A DNA stretch of 64,000 bases from Terribacillus aidingensis (GTDB lineage: Bacteria > Bacillota > Bacilli > Bacillales > Amphibacillaceae). The stretch spans positions 2,948,001 through 3,012,000 of the forward strand of contig NZ_CP159996.1 of assembly GCF_040703035.1 (NCBI RefSeq), written 5' to 3'. Position numbers and translations under genes: made by a program. The notes under the pieces are model-generated. The model had not been told where the DNA came from. It did not search any database and worked only from the letters and a program-made list of their open reading frames with translations. This document shows positions 51,193 through 60,341 of this stretch, piece after piece (position 1 is the stretch's first letter; every line of letters begins with the position of its first letter).

Positions 51193-52238
51193 TATTCTTG
51201 TTCAGATTGAACAAGAATCTTCACTTGGTTCTTTTCTTTGATCAAGGTCTCGAATCCTTCTTCGACTACTTCATCCAGCTTGATTTTCTTTGTGACAAGC
51301 TTCTCAGCTGAGAAGTAGCCCTTTTCCATTAAGGAAAGCACTTGCGGGAATACATCTCGATAACCAATGATACCCTTAATAGAACGCTCCTGAATCACTA
51401 TATCATTTGGCATGATTTCAGCTGGTTTTTCCCAGATGCTGACGATCATTGTTTCGCCACCTATATCTGTAGACTGAATCGCCTGACGCAAGACCACTGG
51501 TACGCCTGTTACCTCAAAGGCAACTTCTACACCACCATCTGTCAATCTTCTGATTTCCTCAACTGTATCATCCACCTTGCTTGGATCGACGACAATTGCA
51601 CCTAACTCTTCCGCTTTTGCTTGACGTTCCGGTGAAAGTTCAACAGCATAAATTTCCGTTGCACCTGCTGCTTTCAAGGCCTCTATAACAAGCAAACCGA
51701 TTGGACCACATCCGAATACAGCTACTTTGTCTCCTGCTTTTACCTTACTGGAACGTACCGCGTATAACGCAACCGCTGAAGGCTCCACCAATGCACCTTG
51801 CTCATAGCTTAAAGAATCCGGAAGCTTGAACAGCAGCTCTTCATCGACTGCTACGTATTCACTCAAGCCGCCGCCTCCACCAGCAAGTCCAAGGAATCCC
51901 ATTTGCTTGTCCAAATTATATGCGCCTTGATGTCCATGTGTTGCAAAGATAGGTTCTACAACAACACGATCGCCAACCTGATATTCTTTCACTTCTGGTC
52001 CTACTTCAACTACTTCACCAGAGAATTCATGTCCCATTGTCACTGGAGCCACTTCACCAGTCAGCGGATGCGGATTATCTACTGGAATGAAAATCGGTCC
52101 TCCAAGATATTCGTGCAAGTCACTTCCGCAAATACCGCACCATTTAACCTTCATTTTCACTTGGTTCGGTTTGATGACAGGCTCGTCAATCTCTTCTAAT
52201 CTCACATCTTTCTGATTGTGCCAACGTAATGCTTTCAT
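51192..52238 (-). CDS. bdhA: 2,3-butanediol/acetoin dehydrogenase (zinc ADH family)
   Basis: A 348-residue medium-chain dehydrogenase. Catalytic zinc site: CGICGSDLHEY (Cys near 37) and GHEFSGEVVEVG (His, Glu) with VEPSAVALY; Rossmann motif VAVFGCGPIGLLVIEALKAAGA. It closely follows B. subtilis BdhA through EPIFATHGHQGAYNLDKQMGFLGLAGGGGGLSEYVAVDEE, where the four structural-zinc cysteines are absent, as in that enzyme. Interconverts acetoin and (R,R)/meso-2,3-butanediol. Start at 52238, nine bases after AAGGGG. Divergent from a LysR gene. Confidence 0.9.
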   Translation of the reverse strand: MKALRWHNQKDVRLEEIDEPVIKPNQVKMKVKWCGICGSDLHEYLGGPIFIPVDNPHPLTGEVAPVTMGHEFSGEVVEVGPEVKEYQVGDRVVVEPIFATHGHQGAYNLDKQMGFLGLAGGGGGLSEYVAVDEELLFKLPDSLSYEQGALVEPSAVALYAVRSSKVKAGDKVAVFGCGPIGLLVIEALKAAGATEIYAVELSPERQAKAEELGAIVVDPSKVDDTVEEIRRLTDGGVEVAFEVTGVPVVLRQAIQSTDIGGETMIVSIWEKPAEIMPNDIVIQERSIKGIIGYRDVFPQVLSLMEKGYFSAEKLVTKKIKLDEVVEEGFETLIKEKNQVKILVQSEQE

Positions 52239-52315
52239 TTGTTCCATCCCCTTTTAGCAGCATTTATTTCTACATTTCTAGTATACTGCTGGAAAATGTT
52301 ATAATAAATTTCGGG

Positions 52316-52332
52316 TTATTTAACTTAAATAA
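52316..52332. promoter_or_regulatory. 17-bp palindrome in the bdhA-lysR divergent promoter
   Basis: TTATTTAA-C-TTAAATAA, perfect 8-1-8, 34 bases before the LysR start and 78 before bdhA. It contains a T-N11-A core, the generic LysR box, and is probably where the neighbour binds. Confidence 0.6.
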
Positions 52333-52365
52333 ACGTTTGCTTAACTAAATGAATGAGGGATCGAC

Positions 52366-53328
52366 ATGACTATCGAACAATTGAAATATATAGTAGCCAT
52401 CGCACGATCAGGCTCGTTAAAAGCAGCTGCCGCTGAACAGCATGTCACTCTCCCAGCACTGAGCCAAGCACTTACCAACCTGGAAAGAGAGTTGAATATC
52501 AGTCTTTTCCGCCGTTCCCGCACAGGCACGACGCCAACCGAGGAAGGCAGCAAGCTTATACAGCATGCAGAGTCTGTCTTAGAGAAACTGCAGGAATTCA
52601 CTGATGAAGCAGAGACATATACAGAATCTCTGAATGGAGAGCTGAAGATTGCAAGTTTCCCTGGACCAATGGAAATTTTAGTTGAGCTTTTCTCTGAGTT
52701 CCGCAAGCTTCATCCAAATATTAAAGCTTCTTTATTTGAGAACACATCACAGCGTATCATGAGAAAAGTTGATGCCGAAGCTGTAGATATCGGACTTGTT
52801 ATTTATACAGAGAAGGAAGTTCAAAAATATCGTAATCTTGTCTTTAAGAAACTGCTTGATGGACATATGGTGACAGCTGTCAATAACCGGCATCCGCTAG
52901 CTAAGGAAAAATTGATTACGGAAGAGATGCTTGTTAAGCAGCCGATCGTTCTTTATAATGACGCTTATATCCAGGCATTTATGCGCCAGTTCAAATCGCT
53001 ACAATACGATATCCTGTTCACCACGAACAACGTACAAACAATACGAAATATGGTTGAGAATGAAACAGCTATCAATATCGGCTTTGACTATGCTTTCCGG
53101 ACCGATGCCGAGCTTTCGAGAAGCAAAGACATCACACTTCTTCATTTTGCTCCGCCATTTTTTCAGACCTACTCTTTCGGCTATGTCTATCACGGAAACA
53201 ATACACTCTCCCGCGTAGCTAGAACATTCTTACGTGAATTGGAAGAAACTATCCTTGCTAAGGAAGAGCTACACGTAAAGTCAGGTCCATCACTATACAC
53301 GCATATAAAAAACACGCCTGTCCTTTGA
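52366..53328 (+). CDS. LysR-family transcriptional regulator
   Basis: A 320-residue LTTR. DNA-binding domain: IEQLKYIVAIARSGSLKAAAAEQHVTLPALSQALTNLERELNISLFRRSRTGTTPTEEG. Effector domain (PBP2 fold) from about residue 90 (GELKIASFPGPMEILVELFSEFRKLHP). It probably controls the divergent butanediol dehydrogenase gene and itself. The coding end lies inside its own terminator: the TGA stop (53326-53328) is in the loop and right arm. Confidence 0.9.
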   Translation: MTIEQLKYIVAIARSGSLKAAAAEQHVTLPALSQALTNLERELNISLFRRSRTGTTPTEEGSKLIQHAESVLEKLQEFTDEAETYTESLNGELKIASFPGPMEILVELFSEFRKLHPNIKASLFENTSQRIMRKVDAEAVDIGLVIYTEKEVQKYRNLVFKKLLDGHMVTAVNNRHPLAKEKLITEEMLVKQPIVLYNDAYIQAFMRQFKSLQYDILFTTNNVQTIRNMVENETAINIGFDYAFRTDAELSRSKDITLLHFAPPFFQTYSFGYVYHGNNTLSRVARTFLRELEETILAKEELHVKSGPSLYTHIKNTPVL

Positions 53329-53340
53329 CAGGCGTGTTTT
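53309..53340. terminator. Terminator overlapping the LysR stop codon
   Basis: A 14-bp stem AAAACACGCCTGTC/GACAGGCGTGTTTT with CTTT loop; the left arm encodes the last residues of the regulator. Serves both convergent genes. Confidence 0.92.
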
Positions 53341-53344
53341 AAAA

Positions 53345-54112
53345 TTAAGCAGATGTTGTTCCTTGTCCGCCATCGATTCGATAATAAGAACCAGTGATGA
53401 ATGATGCTTTTTCAGAAGAAAGGAATAGCATCAAATCAGCGATCTCTTCCGCTGTAGCATAGCGCTTCATCGGTACACTTGCTTCAAAGCCTTTTCTAGC
53501 TTCTTCTTCATGTCCTTGCGCAGCGTTCGTTTCGATAGAACGCATCATTGCTGTATCTACACCAGATGGTGCAACTGCATTGACACGTACGCCATAGTCC
53601 GCTACTTCCAAAGCTGCCGTTTTATTGATTCCGATAAGGGCGTGTTTTGAAGCAATATAAGCACTCATGCCTGGAGCGCCAAGCAAGCCGCCGTTAGAAG
53701 CTGTATTCACGACAGCGCCGCTCTTCTGTTCTGTCATTACTTTCAATACATGCTTCAATCCAAGGAAGGCGCCTACAACGTTGACAGCCAATACTTTTTC
53801 TAAGTTTTCGACAGTTGAATCAACGATATTTTTGAACTCTCCGTTGATACCAGCGTTATTGATGAACACATCAATACGTCCGAACTGTTCCTTCGTTTTT
53901 TGCACGTAATCAATTACGTCTTCTTCTTTCGCAGCATTAGCTGCCAGCAAGATTTTCTCTGCATCAATGGATGCTGCAGCTTTCTCAAGCGCTTCCTGTG
54001 AAAGATCGACAAGAGCCAGTTTTGCTCCTTCTGCTGCAAATTTCTTAGCAGCTGCGATTCCAATTCCGCCTGCTGCGCCTGTAATAAGTACCACTTTATC
54101 TTTGAATTCCAT
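53345..54112 (-). CDS. Short-chain dehydrogenase/reductase (classical SDR)
   Basis: A 255-residue SDR. Cofactor motif TGAAGGIGIAAAKKF with Asp after strand 2 (LALVDLS), which favours NAD over NADP; NNAG motif; catalytic Ser (NTASNGG), Tyr-x3-Lys (YIASKHALIG); C-terminal GSYYRIDGGQGT. Substrate cannot be told. Transcribed away from the LysR gene; its own promoter region lies toward the tcy operon. Confidence 0.88.
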   Translation of the reverse strand: MEFKDKVVLITGAAGGIGIAAAKKFAAEGAKLALVDLSQEALEKAAASIDAEKILLAANAAKEEDVIDYVQKTKEQFGRIDVFINNAGINGEFKNIVDSTVENLEKVLAVNVVGAFLGLKHVLKVMTEQKSGAVVNTASNGGLLGAPGMSAYIASKHALIGINKTAALEVADYGVRVNAVAPSGVDTAMMRSIETNAAQGHEEEARKGFEASVPMKRYATAEEIADLMLFLSSEKASFITGSYYRIDGGQGTTSA

Positions 54113-54207
54113 CTCTTAAGTCCCCTCTCAGAATATGTACTATCCTACTTATTATCGGTAACCTTCTTACTATTTTCAACTAGAATGCTTATAATTTTAC
54201 AAAAAAA

Positions 54208-54232
54208 ACAGGAGAACATGATGTTCTCCTGT
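54208..54232 (-). terminator. tcyABC terminator
   Basis: ACAGGAGAACAT/ATGTTCTCCTGT stem, then eight U on the minus strand (54208-54201), directly after tcyC. Confidence 0.93.
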
Positions 54233-54978
54233 TACTCTGTAGGATTCAAAATGCGATGCAGGAAGCGCTGCGTACGCTCCTCTTTTGGATGAGACAGAAC
54301 TTCCGCCGGCGGTCCTTGCTCAACAATGACACCGCCATCGATGAAGATGACTTCATCCGCAATCTCCTGTGCGAATTTAATCTCATGCGTGACAACAACC
54401 ATCGTCCAGCCTTCGTTAGCCAGATCCTTCATGACACGGAGCACTTCCCCAATCAGCTCAGGATCCAGTGCTGAAGTAGGTTCATCAAAAAGCATCAATT
54501 CAGGCTTGATTGCAAGCGCACGTGCTATACCGACACGCTGTTGCTGCCCGCCGGATAGCTGATACGGATAAAGATCCTTTTTATCCTTCAATCCTACTTT
54601 ATCAAGCAATTCAATTGCTTCCGCTTTAACAGTCTGTTTGTCCCGTTTCTGAACCTGAACAGGCCCTTCCATGACATTCTCCAGAACAGTGCGATGCGGA
54701 AATAGATTATAAGATTGAAATACCATCCCTGATTTACGGCGCAGCTTGATTAACTCCTGCTGTTTAACCTTCTGTCCAAAATCGACCTGATGGTCTTCGA
54801 AGCCGACAATACCTTCGTCCGGTATTTCCAATGCATTCAGACAGCGAAGCAAGGTTGTCTTACCAGAACCGGATGGTCCAAGGATTGCGATTACCTTACC
54901 TTTATTCACTTGCATATCAATAGATTTCAGTACTGTATTTGTACCAAAAGTTTTCTTTAAACCTTTTACTGCTAGCAT
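54232..54978 (-). CDS. tcyC: Cystine-type amino-acid ABC transporter ATPase
   Basis: A 248-residue ATPase of the polar amino-acid group. Walker [11 protein letters not shown]-loop FQSYNLFPH, signature [15 protein letters not shown], Walker [15 protein letters not shown]-loop [11 protein letters not shown]. Third gene of an operon in tcyA-tcyB-tcyC order; length equals B. subtilis TcyC (247). Cystine assignment comes from the binding protein. Confidence 0.85.
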   Translation of the reverse strand: MLAVKGLKKTFGTNTVLKSIDMQVNKGKVIAILGPSGSGKTTLLRCLNALEIPDEGIVGFEDHQVDFGQKVKQQELIKLRRKSGMVFQSYNLFPHRTVLENVMEGPVQVQKRDKQTVKAEAIELLDKVGLKDKKDLYPYQLSGGQQQRVGIARALAIKPELMLFDEPTSALDPELIGEVLRVMKDLANEGWTMVVVTHEIKFAQEIADEVIFIDGGVIVEQGPPAEVLSHPKEERTQRFLHRILNPTE

Positions 54979-54990
54979 AGCTACCCCTCC

Positions 54991-55674
54991 TTACCTTGCT
55001 GTATAGCGGTCTAATCTGCGTTCGAGCTGATGCTGTGCCAGCGAAAGGACGAAACAGATGATCCAATAAATGAAGGCAGCCAAGATATAGATGTAAACAA
55101 TCTGATCCAAATTCGTCGCACCGATTTGCTGTGACTTACGAAACAGCTCGGTTACGAGAATCTGAGATGCCAAGGATGTTTCCTTCACTAAGCTAATAAA
55201 GCTATTGGATAAAGGCGGTACGGAAACTCGCAGCGCCTGGGGCAGAATGACACGAAACAATGTATTCCGATAAGTCATCCCGATTGTAAAGCCTGCCTCC
55301 CACTGCCCCTTAGGAACTGAGAGAATGGATGCCCGGATGATTTCCGAAGCATATGCTCCGACGTTTAAAGAAAAAGCAATAATTGCTGTCGGATAAGGAT
55401 CTATCATAATATTTAATTCCGGCAGTAAGTAGAAAATAATGAATAGCTGAACAAGCAGCGGTGTGCCGCGGATAGCAGAGACATAAACAGAAAAAATCCA
55501 CCGCAAAGGCTTGATATTCGAGATCCTAACCAATGCCGTGATGAGTGCGATAATGATGCCTAGAAAGAACGAAATAAGAGTCAAGGGGATCGTGACTTTG
55601 ATCCCCTCGATCAGTATCGGCCAGAATGACTGCTGCAACAGCTCCCAAGGGATGACAATCCCGCCGAATACCAT
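54991..55674 (-). CDS. tcyB: Cystine-type amino-acid ABC transporter permease
   Basis: A 227-residue permease with five helices ([24 protein letters not shown] first) and the coupling motif [26 protein letters not shown]. The start at ATG 55674, one base after the tcyA stop, suggests translational coupling; TTG 55698, inside the end of tcyA, is an alternative. 12 bases precede tcyC. Confidence 0.86.
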   Translation of the reverse strand: MVFGGIVIPWELLQQSFWPILIEGIKVTIPLTLISFFLGIIIALITALVRISNIKPLRWIFSVYVSAIRGTPLLVQLFIIFYLLPELNIMIDPYPTAIIAFSLNVGAYASEIIRASILSVPKGQWEAGFTIGMTYRNTLFRVILPQALRVSVPPLSNSFISLVKETSLASQILVTELFRKSQQIGATNLDQIVYIYILAAFIYWIICFVLSLAQHQLERRLDRYTAR

Positions 55675-55675
55675 A

Positions 55676-56497
55676 TTATTTGTTAACATCTTCGCCAAAC
55701 CATTTCGTTGAGATTTCCGCTAATGTACCATCTTCACGCATCTCATCAAGTGCTTTGTTGAACTGATCGACAATTTCACCGCTATCCTTACGGAATGTGA
55801 AGTATGTCTCGGAAGGTTCGCCAGTTTCGAAAGCGATTTTCACAGGTGCTTCCTTATCCGTATTATTCAGATAGTCAAGCACAGCAAGCTTATCGTTGAA
55901 AGTAAGGTCAACACGACCTTGTTCAATCAGCTGAATGGATTGAGCCAAGCCTTCCACACCTTCAATTTCCGCGCCAGCTTCAGTAGCTAATGCATTGTAG
56001 TTACTTGTTAGAGACTGTGCGGATGTCTTACCTTCTACATCTTCAATCGATTTGATGTCATTGTTATCTGCAGCTGTTACCACAACAGACTGAGATTTTG
56101 TGTATGGATCTGAGAAGTCATACTGACCGACACGTTCGTCATTTTCCCCTTTACCCACTTGGTTCGCAATCACATCGAAACGATCACTGTTCAAACCAGA
56201 GAACATGGAATCCCATTGTGTCTCTTCAAATTTCACTTCAAGACCCAAATGCTTACCGACTTCCTTCATCACTTCCACGTCATAACCTGTAAGTTCACCG
56301 TTATCATCATGGAATGTGAACGGAGAGTATGTTCCTTCTGTTCCTACTGTAATTTCACCTTTATCTTGAACTTCTTGCCAAAGATCAGCGTTGCCGCCTT
56401 TATCACCAGAATCGGAAGCAGAATCATCTCCGTTGCCACAGGCAGCAAGAATTGCAAATATCGACATAAATAGTAGACCTAATAGTGCTTTCTTCAT
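55676..56497 (-). CDS. tcyA: Cystine-type substrate-binding lipoprotein
   Basis: A 273-residue SBP_bac_3 lipoprotein; signal [19 protein letters not shown]. The block [32 protein letters not shown] and [21 protein letters not shown] matches TcyA/FliY cystine-binding proteins better than glutamine or arginine binders; the end [11 protein letters not shown] is also typical. It heads the operon. Cystine import would supply sulfur; S-box or CymR control signals were not recognised upstream. Confidence 0.84.
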   Translation of the reverse strand: MKKALLGLLFMSIFAILAACGNGDDSASDSGDKGGNADLWQEVQDKGEITVGTEGTYSPFTFHDDNGELTGYDVEVMKEVGKHLGLEVKFEETQWDSMFSGLNSDRFDVIANQVGKGENDERVGQYDFSDPYTKSQSVVVTAADNNDIKSIEDVEGKTSAQSLTSNYNALATEAGAEIEGVEGLAQSIQLIEQGRVDLTFNDKLAVLDYLNNTDKEAPVKIAFETGEPSETYFTFRKDSGEIVDQFNKALDEMREDGTLAEISTKWFGEDVNK

Positions 56498-56754
56498 GTA
56501 CCAAACCCACTTTTCTATAATTTTTAACTTCATCAGTTTAAGGCCAACATCAGGAAAAGTAAAGAAAAAAGTCTGAGTAAACTAATCAGGATTAAATCAC
56601 ATGCTCTGCGCTTATTATAAACGTAACTGCAGCTCGCCATTCAGCTTAATTCAAGTAGTAATCCACACATCCTCCCAAAAGGAAATTTAAGACGTTCCGT
56701 GTTACAATACCCAGCCCGTAAATGGATGGAACTTATTTCGCGGCAAATTAAACA
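56498..56754. other. Divergent intergenic region, tcyA to MFS leader
   Basis: About 250 bases without a supported gene. The promoter of tcyA should lie here but I cannot fix it. Confidence 0.5.
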
Positions 56755-56795
56755 TATAATGCTTTCATTCCATGTGGAAGAAAGTACATGAAAGC
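56755..56795 (+). promoter_or_regulatory. TATAAT element and stem-loop upstream of the MFS leader ORF
   Basis: TATAAT at 56755-56760 with a poor -35 is followed at once by GCTTTCAT (56761-56768) and ATGAAAGC (56788-56795), an 8-bp inverted repeat covering the likely start site. It could be an operator or a 5' hairpin. Confidence 0.45.
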
Positions 56796-56861
56796 GAATA
56801 TGTGTAAAGAAAACACAGAATGGTCACATTAACAGCAGAGTGAAAGCTGGAGGTAACAGAG

Positions 56862-56960
56862 ATGACCAACATCGTGAAAAAAAACTATAAAACTGCTTGT
56901 AAATTCGTTCTTCCTTCTATCGGCCTGAGTACAGAGGTCTCTTTCGGTATAGTGGAATGA
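56862..56960 (+). CDS. 32-residue leader ORF coupled to the MFS exporter gene
   Basis: ATG 56862 has GGAGG eight bases upstream. The product begins MTNIVKKNYKTACKFVLPS and ends FGIVE; the stop TGA (56958-56960) overlaps the MFS start ATG (56957-56959). The exporter gene has no ribosome site of its own at proper distance (AGAGG is 19 bases away and can pair in a GGCCT/AGGTC hairpin), so its translation should depend on ribosomes finishing this ORF. This is the layout of translational attenuators of efflux genes such as tet(L). Confidence 0.65.
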   Translation: MTNIVKKNYKTACKFVLPSIGLSTEVSFGIVE

Positions 56961-58315
56961 ATAAGAAGCAACGCGGCCTTTTCCTGACAGCTATCGCAAC
57001 AGGGACAATGCTCAACCCACTGAATTCTTCGATGATTTCTTTGGCACTTCATGCTATACAGCATGATTTTTCACTGAGCTTTGCCACAGTCTCATGGCTA
57101 ATTTCTACTTACTATTTAGCAAGTGCGATTGTTGTTCCAATTGCCGGCAAGGTCGGAGATCTTATTGGACGGCGTAAGATGCTTTTGATCGGCCTGCTGC
57201 TTGTTGCTGTTTCTGCTGTTGGTGCCCCATTTGCAGACACATTCCTTATTTTATTAGGCATGCGGCTGTTCCAGGCAGTTGGCAGCAGTTCCATTTATCC
57301 AGCTGGTATGGCACTTGTACGTACCCATATACATGAGAAACAAGCATCAGCACTTGCCATACTATCCATTTTCACTTCGTCCATGTCAGCATTTGGTCCA
57401 ACCGCCGGCGGATTTCTGATCGACTTTGCTGGCTGGCAGTCCATTTTTACAGTGAATGCTCCATTCATTTTGCTTAGCTTTCTGCTGACTTGGTTCGCTG
57501 TCCCAAAGGATCCAGAAACCACGCACTACACTTTCCGGGAGTTCTGGAAACAACTCGACACCATTGGAATTATTCTATTTGCAATCGGTATGAGCTTTCT
57601 ATTGTACTTTCTGCTGTCTTTCGAGCATGGCGTCCATTTGCTGCCATTGGGTATAGGCATTATTTTTCTTGCAGCATTCATTGTGCGTGAATTACACACT
57701 GCCTTCCCTTTTATCGATGTCCGTCTATTACGGAGCAATAAACGGCTGACGCTTGTCTATATCCAGTTCATACTATTGAACATATTCAACTACAGTCTCT
57801 TCTTCGGACTGCCGAGCTTCTTCCAGGATGTTTTGCATTACAGCCTGAAGACGAGCGGTTTGATGATGATCTTCCTTTCTGGTGCAAGTACGCTTGTGTC
57901 ATTCTTGATGGGTCGCTGGATCGATCGTTCCGGTACAAATATTCCTACGATTGTCGGAGCTGTGCTCATGATTGGCGGAACTGCAACATTAGCTGCCATA
58001 TCCCAGCACCTGACTCTCGGAAACATTGGTACTGTCCTCATTTTTCTAGGAATTAGCTACGGCATCGGTAATGTCACCTTGCAAGCAGCCATGCTGCACG
58101 CTTCCCCCGAATCTATTGTCGGGACAAGCTCAGGCCTCTTCCAGACATGCAGATACCTTGGTTCCATTCTTTCTTCTGTTGTCTTAGCGATTGTATTCGG
58201 CTCTGACTTGTCGCTGCCTGGGTTCCGGTTTCTAATGATTGTCCTCGTCATCACCGGAGTGACTTTCTTAATCACAGCTGTTTATTCAAAACAACTGGAA
58301 GAAGCAGCGGGATGA
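56957..58315 (+). CDS. MFS multidrug exporter, DHA2-like
   Basis: A 452-residue, 12-14-helix major facilitator. Motif A AGKVGDLIGRRKMLLIGLLLV, motif C-like AFGPTAGGFLIDFAGWQSIFTVNAP in helix 5 (an antiporter signature), and an N-terminal LNPLNSSMISLALHAI membrane stretch typical of the LmrB/EmrB/TetL group. Exports drugs or metabolites in exchange for protons; substrate unknown. Translationally coupled to a short leader ORF. Confidence 0.87.
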   Translation: MNKKQRGLFLTAIATGTMLNPLNSSMISLALHAIQHDFSLSFATVSWLISTYYLASAIVVPIAGKVGDLIGRRKMLLIGLLLVAVSAVGAPFADTFLILLGMRLFQAVGSSSIYPAGMALVRTHIHEKQASALAILSIFTSSMSAFGPTAGGFLIDFAGWQSIFTVNAPFILLSFLLTWFAVPKDPETTHYTFREFWKQLDTIGIILFAIGMSFLLYFLLSFEHGVHLLPLGIGIIFLAAFIVRELHTAFPFIDVRLLRSNKRLTLVYIQFILLNIFNYSLFFGLPSFFQDVLHYSLKTSGLMMIFLSGASTLVSFLMGRWIDRSGTNIPTIVGAVLMIGGTATLAAISQHLTLGNIGTVLIFLGISYGIGNVTLQAAMLHASPESIVGTSSGLFQTCRYLGSILSSVVLAIVFGSDLSLPGFRFLMIVLVITGVTFLITAVYSKQLEEAAG

Positions 58316-58340
58316 ATTCGGCTGCTTCTTCCATAGCCTA

Positions 58341-58369
58341 TTGACAGTACCTGTTAATGGTCATACAAT
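58341..58369 (+). promoter_or_regulatory. Sigma-A promoter of garD
   Basis: TTGACA (58341-58346), 17 bases, TACAAT (58364-58369). Confidence 0.82.
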
Positions 58370-58413
58370 TATACAAAATAACAAATAGTCCCATTCTTTT
58401 TTATTGCTTCTAA

Positions 58414-58428
58414 TTGAAATCGCTTACA
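58414..58428. promoter_or_regulatory. cre site in the garD leader
   Basis: TTGAAATCGCTTACA matches the CcpA consensus WTGNAANCGNWNNCW at every position. It lies about 38 bases past the predicted transcription start, where CcpA blocks elongation or initiation. Confidence 0.85.
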
Positions 58429-58445
58429 AAAGAGGAGGAATACAA

Positions 58446-59969
58446 TTGAAATCCACGACTAACCCTTATTTTGTTAAAGTACATGAACAAGACAATGTTG
58501 CAATCGCAGTTGCCGATGGTGGTCTTGCTGGCGGAACTTCCCTTGCAGATGGCATTGTCACACAGGAGCACATTCCCCAAGGCCACAAGATTTCTCTGCA
58601 GCCCATCCAAACAGGCGAACCTGTTATCCGCTACGGTGAAGTGATCGGACATGCCACAACAGATATTCCTACCGGCAGCTGGGTCCAAGAACGTCACTTG
58701 CTCATGCCCACCCCACCGCCGCTGGATGAACTCTCTCTTTCCCCTGCTCCTGCTGTCCACCTTCCTTCATTGGAAGGCTATACATTCGAAGGTTATCGGA
58801 ATCCGGATGGATCAGTCGGCACCAAGAACATACTTGGCATTATAACAAGTGTCCAATGTGTCGTCGGTGTCATGGATCACGCAGTTAAGCGACTGAAACA
58901 GGATATTCTGCCGAACTATCCAAATGTGGATGATATTGTCGGTCTTCATCATGCGTATGGCTGTGGGGTTGCTATCCAGGCACCAGAAGCAATCATCCCG
59001 ATTCGCACTGTACAGAACTTAGCCCGTCACCCGAACTTTGGCGGTGAGACACTAGTCATTGGTCTTGGCTGTGAGAAACTCATTCCATCACGAGTCAATC
59101 CTAGCGGAAACGATGAGGATATTATTATGCTGCAGGATCAGCAAGGCTTTCATGCAATGGTGGACAAAATCATAGAAAAGGCCGAAGCAAAGCTAACTAT
59201 GCTGAATAAAAGAAAACGGGAAACTTGTCCTGTCTCTGACTTGGTTATTGGCACACAATGCGGCGGAAGTGATGCTTTCTCCGGCGTTACCGCAAACCCT
59301 GCCGTTGGTTATGCATCGGATTTGCTCGTCCGCGCTGGAGCAACAGTAATGTTTTCCGAAGTGACGGAGGTTCGGGATGCGATCCATTTACTTACACCTC
59401 GAGCAGCCAGCAAGGAAGTTGCCGAAAAACTAGTTCGCGAAATGGATTGGTATGACCGTTATTTAGCTTCTGGTCAGGCAGATCGGAGCGCCAATCCGTC
59501 ACCCGGGAATAAAAAAGGCGGTTTATCCAATATAGTAGAAAAAGCTTTAGGCTCTGTCGCCAAGTCTGGACAAAGCACAATTACGGATGTCCTCGCACCT
59601 GGAGAACGTGCTGAAACGAAGGGTTTAATATTTGCTGCCACTCCAGCCAGCGACTTTGTCTGCGGTACGCTCCAGCTCGCTTCCGGCATCCACCTGCAGC
59701 TCTTCACAACTGGCCGCGGCACACCATACAGTCTGGCGATGGCCCCAGTCGTAAAGATATCAACACGCACCGCCCTTCAGCAGCAATGGAAGGATTTAAT
59801 TGATATCAATGCTGGTACAATTGCTACTGGAGAAGCAACATTAGAAGAAGTTGGCTGGGAGATTTTCAACTTTATACTGGATGTAGCAAGCGGAAGAAAA
59901 CAGACCTGGGCAGATCATTGGGGAACCCATAATGATCTAGCTCTATTCAACCCTGCTCCAGTTACGTGA
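58446..59969 (+). CDS. garD: Galactarate dehydratase, TTG start
   Basis: A 507-residue GarD/UxaA-family enzyme that dehydrates D-galactarate (meso-galactaric acid) to 5-dehydro-4-deoxy-D-glucarate. SAF domain at the N-terminus ([25 protein letters not shown]), then [102 protein letters not shown] and [11 protein letters not shown]. These follow E. coli GarD closely. Start TTG 58446, seven bases after GGAGG. Other galactarate genes are absent nearby. Catabolite control through the cre site. Confidence 0.93.
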   Translation: MKSTTNPYFVKVHEQDNVAIAVADGGLAGGTSLADGIVTQEHIPQGHKISLQPIQTGEPVIRYGEVIGHATTDIPTGSWVQERHLLMPTPPPLDELSLSPAPAVHLPSLEGYTFEGYRNPDGSVGTKNILGIITSVQCVVGVMDHAVKRLKQDILPNYPNVDDIVGLHHAYGCGVAIQAPEAIIPIRTVQNLARHPNFGGETLVIGLGCEKLIPSRVNPSGNDEDIIMLQDQQGFHAMVDKIIEKAEAKLTMLNKRKRETCPVSDLVIGTQCGGSDAFSGVTANPAVGYASDLLVRAGATVMFSEVTEVRDAIHLLTPRAASKEVAEKLVREMDWYDRYLASGQADRSANPSPGNKKGGLSNIVEKALGSVAKSGQSTITDVLAPGERAETKGLIFAATPASDFVCGTLQLASGIHLQLFTTGRGTPYSLAMAPVVKISTRTALQQQWKDLIDINAGTIATGEATLEEVGWEIFNFILDVASGRKQTWADHWGTHNDLALFNPAPVT

Positions 59970-59974
59970 AAGAG

Positions 59975-60018
59975 AAAAACCCCGATGCATTGAGACTAGA
60001 GCATCGGGGTTTTTCTTT
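59975..60018. terminator. Bidirectional terminator between garD and azlD
   Basis: A 14-bp perfect stem AAAAACCCCGATGC/GCATCGGGGTTTTT with a 12-base loop. Confidence 0.93.
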
Positions 60019-60341
60019 TATCCTATGAAAAAGCGCAAACCAGCCATGAGTACAACACCAATTACTACCGTAAATAATAGACTCTTGGTCCAAAGTGCGA
60101 AAAGAATGGTAGGAATCATGATTGCGATGACCTGCCAGTCGAAGGAAAGTGGTCCGTTTTCCCCTAGAACATTCGAGACAACAAGTGCAGTCAGTATACA
60201 TATTGGGATGTAAGACAGCCATCTCAAGGCAAGCACTGGCAATTTTAGATTTCTGATGATCAAAAAAGGCAATACACGCGGTACTATCGTCACTGCCGCA
60301 CAAGCAGCAATCAGCAGCAGCATGGAAAAAGATACGTTCAT
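60018..60341 (-). CDS. azlD: Branched-chain amino-acid exporter small subunit AzlD
   Basis: A 107-residue, four-helix protein. Family patterns: AACAAVTIVPRVLPFLIIRNLKLPVLALRWLSYIPICILTALVV. With AzlC it exports branched-chain amino acids or analogues. The start ATG at 60341 overlaps the azlC stop by four bases; a longer frame to 60446 lies within azlC and is not used. Confidence 0.9.
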   Translation of the reverse strand: MNVSFSMLLLIAACAAVTIVPRVLPFLIIRNLKLPVLALRWLSYIPICILTALVVSNVLGENGPLSFDWQVIAIMIPTILFALWTKSLLFTVVIGVVLMAGLRFFIG

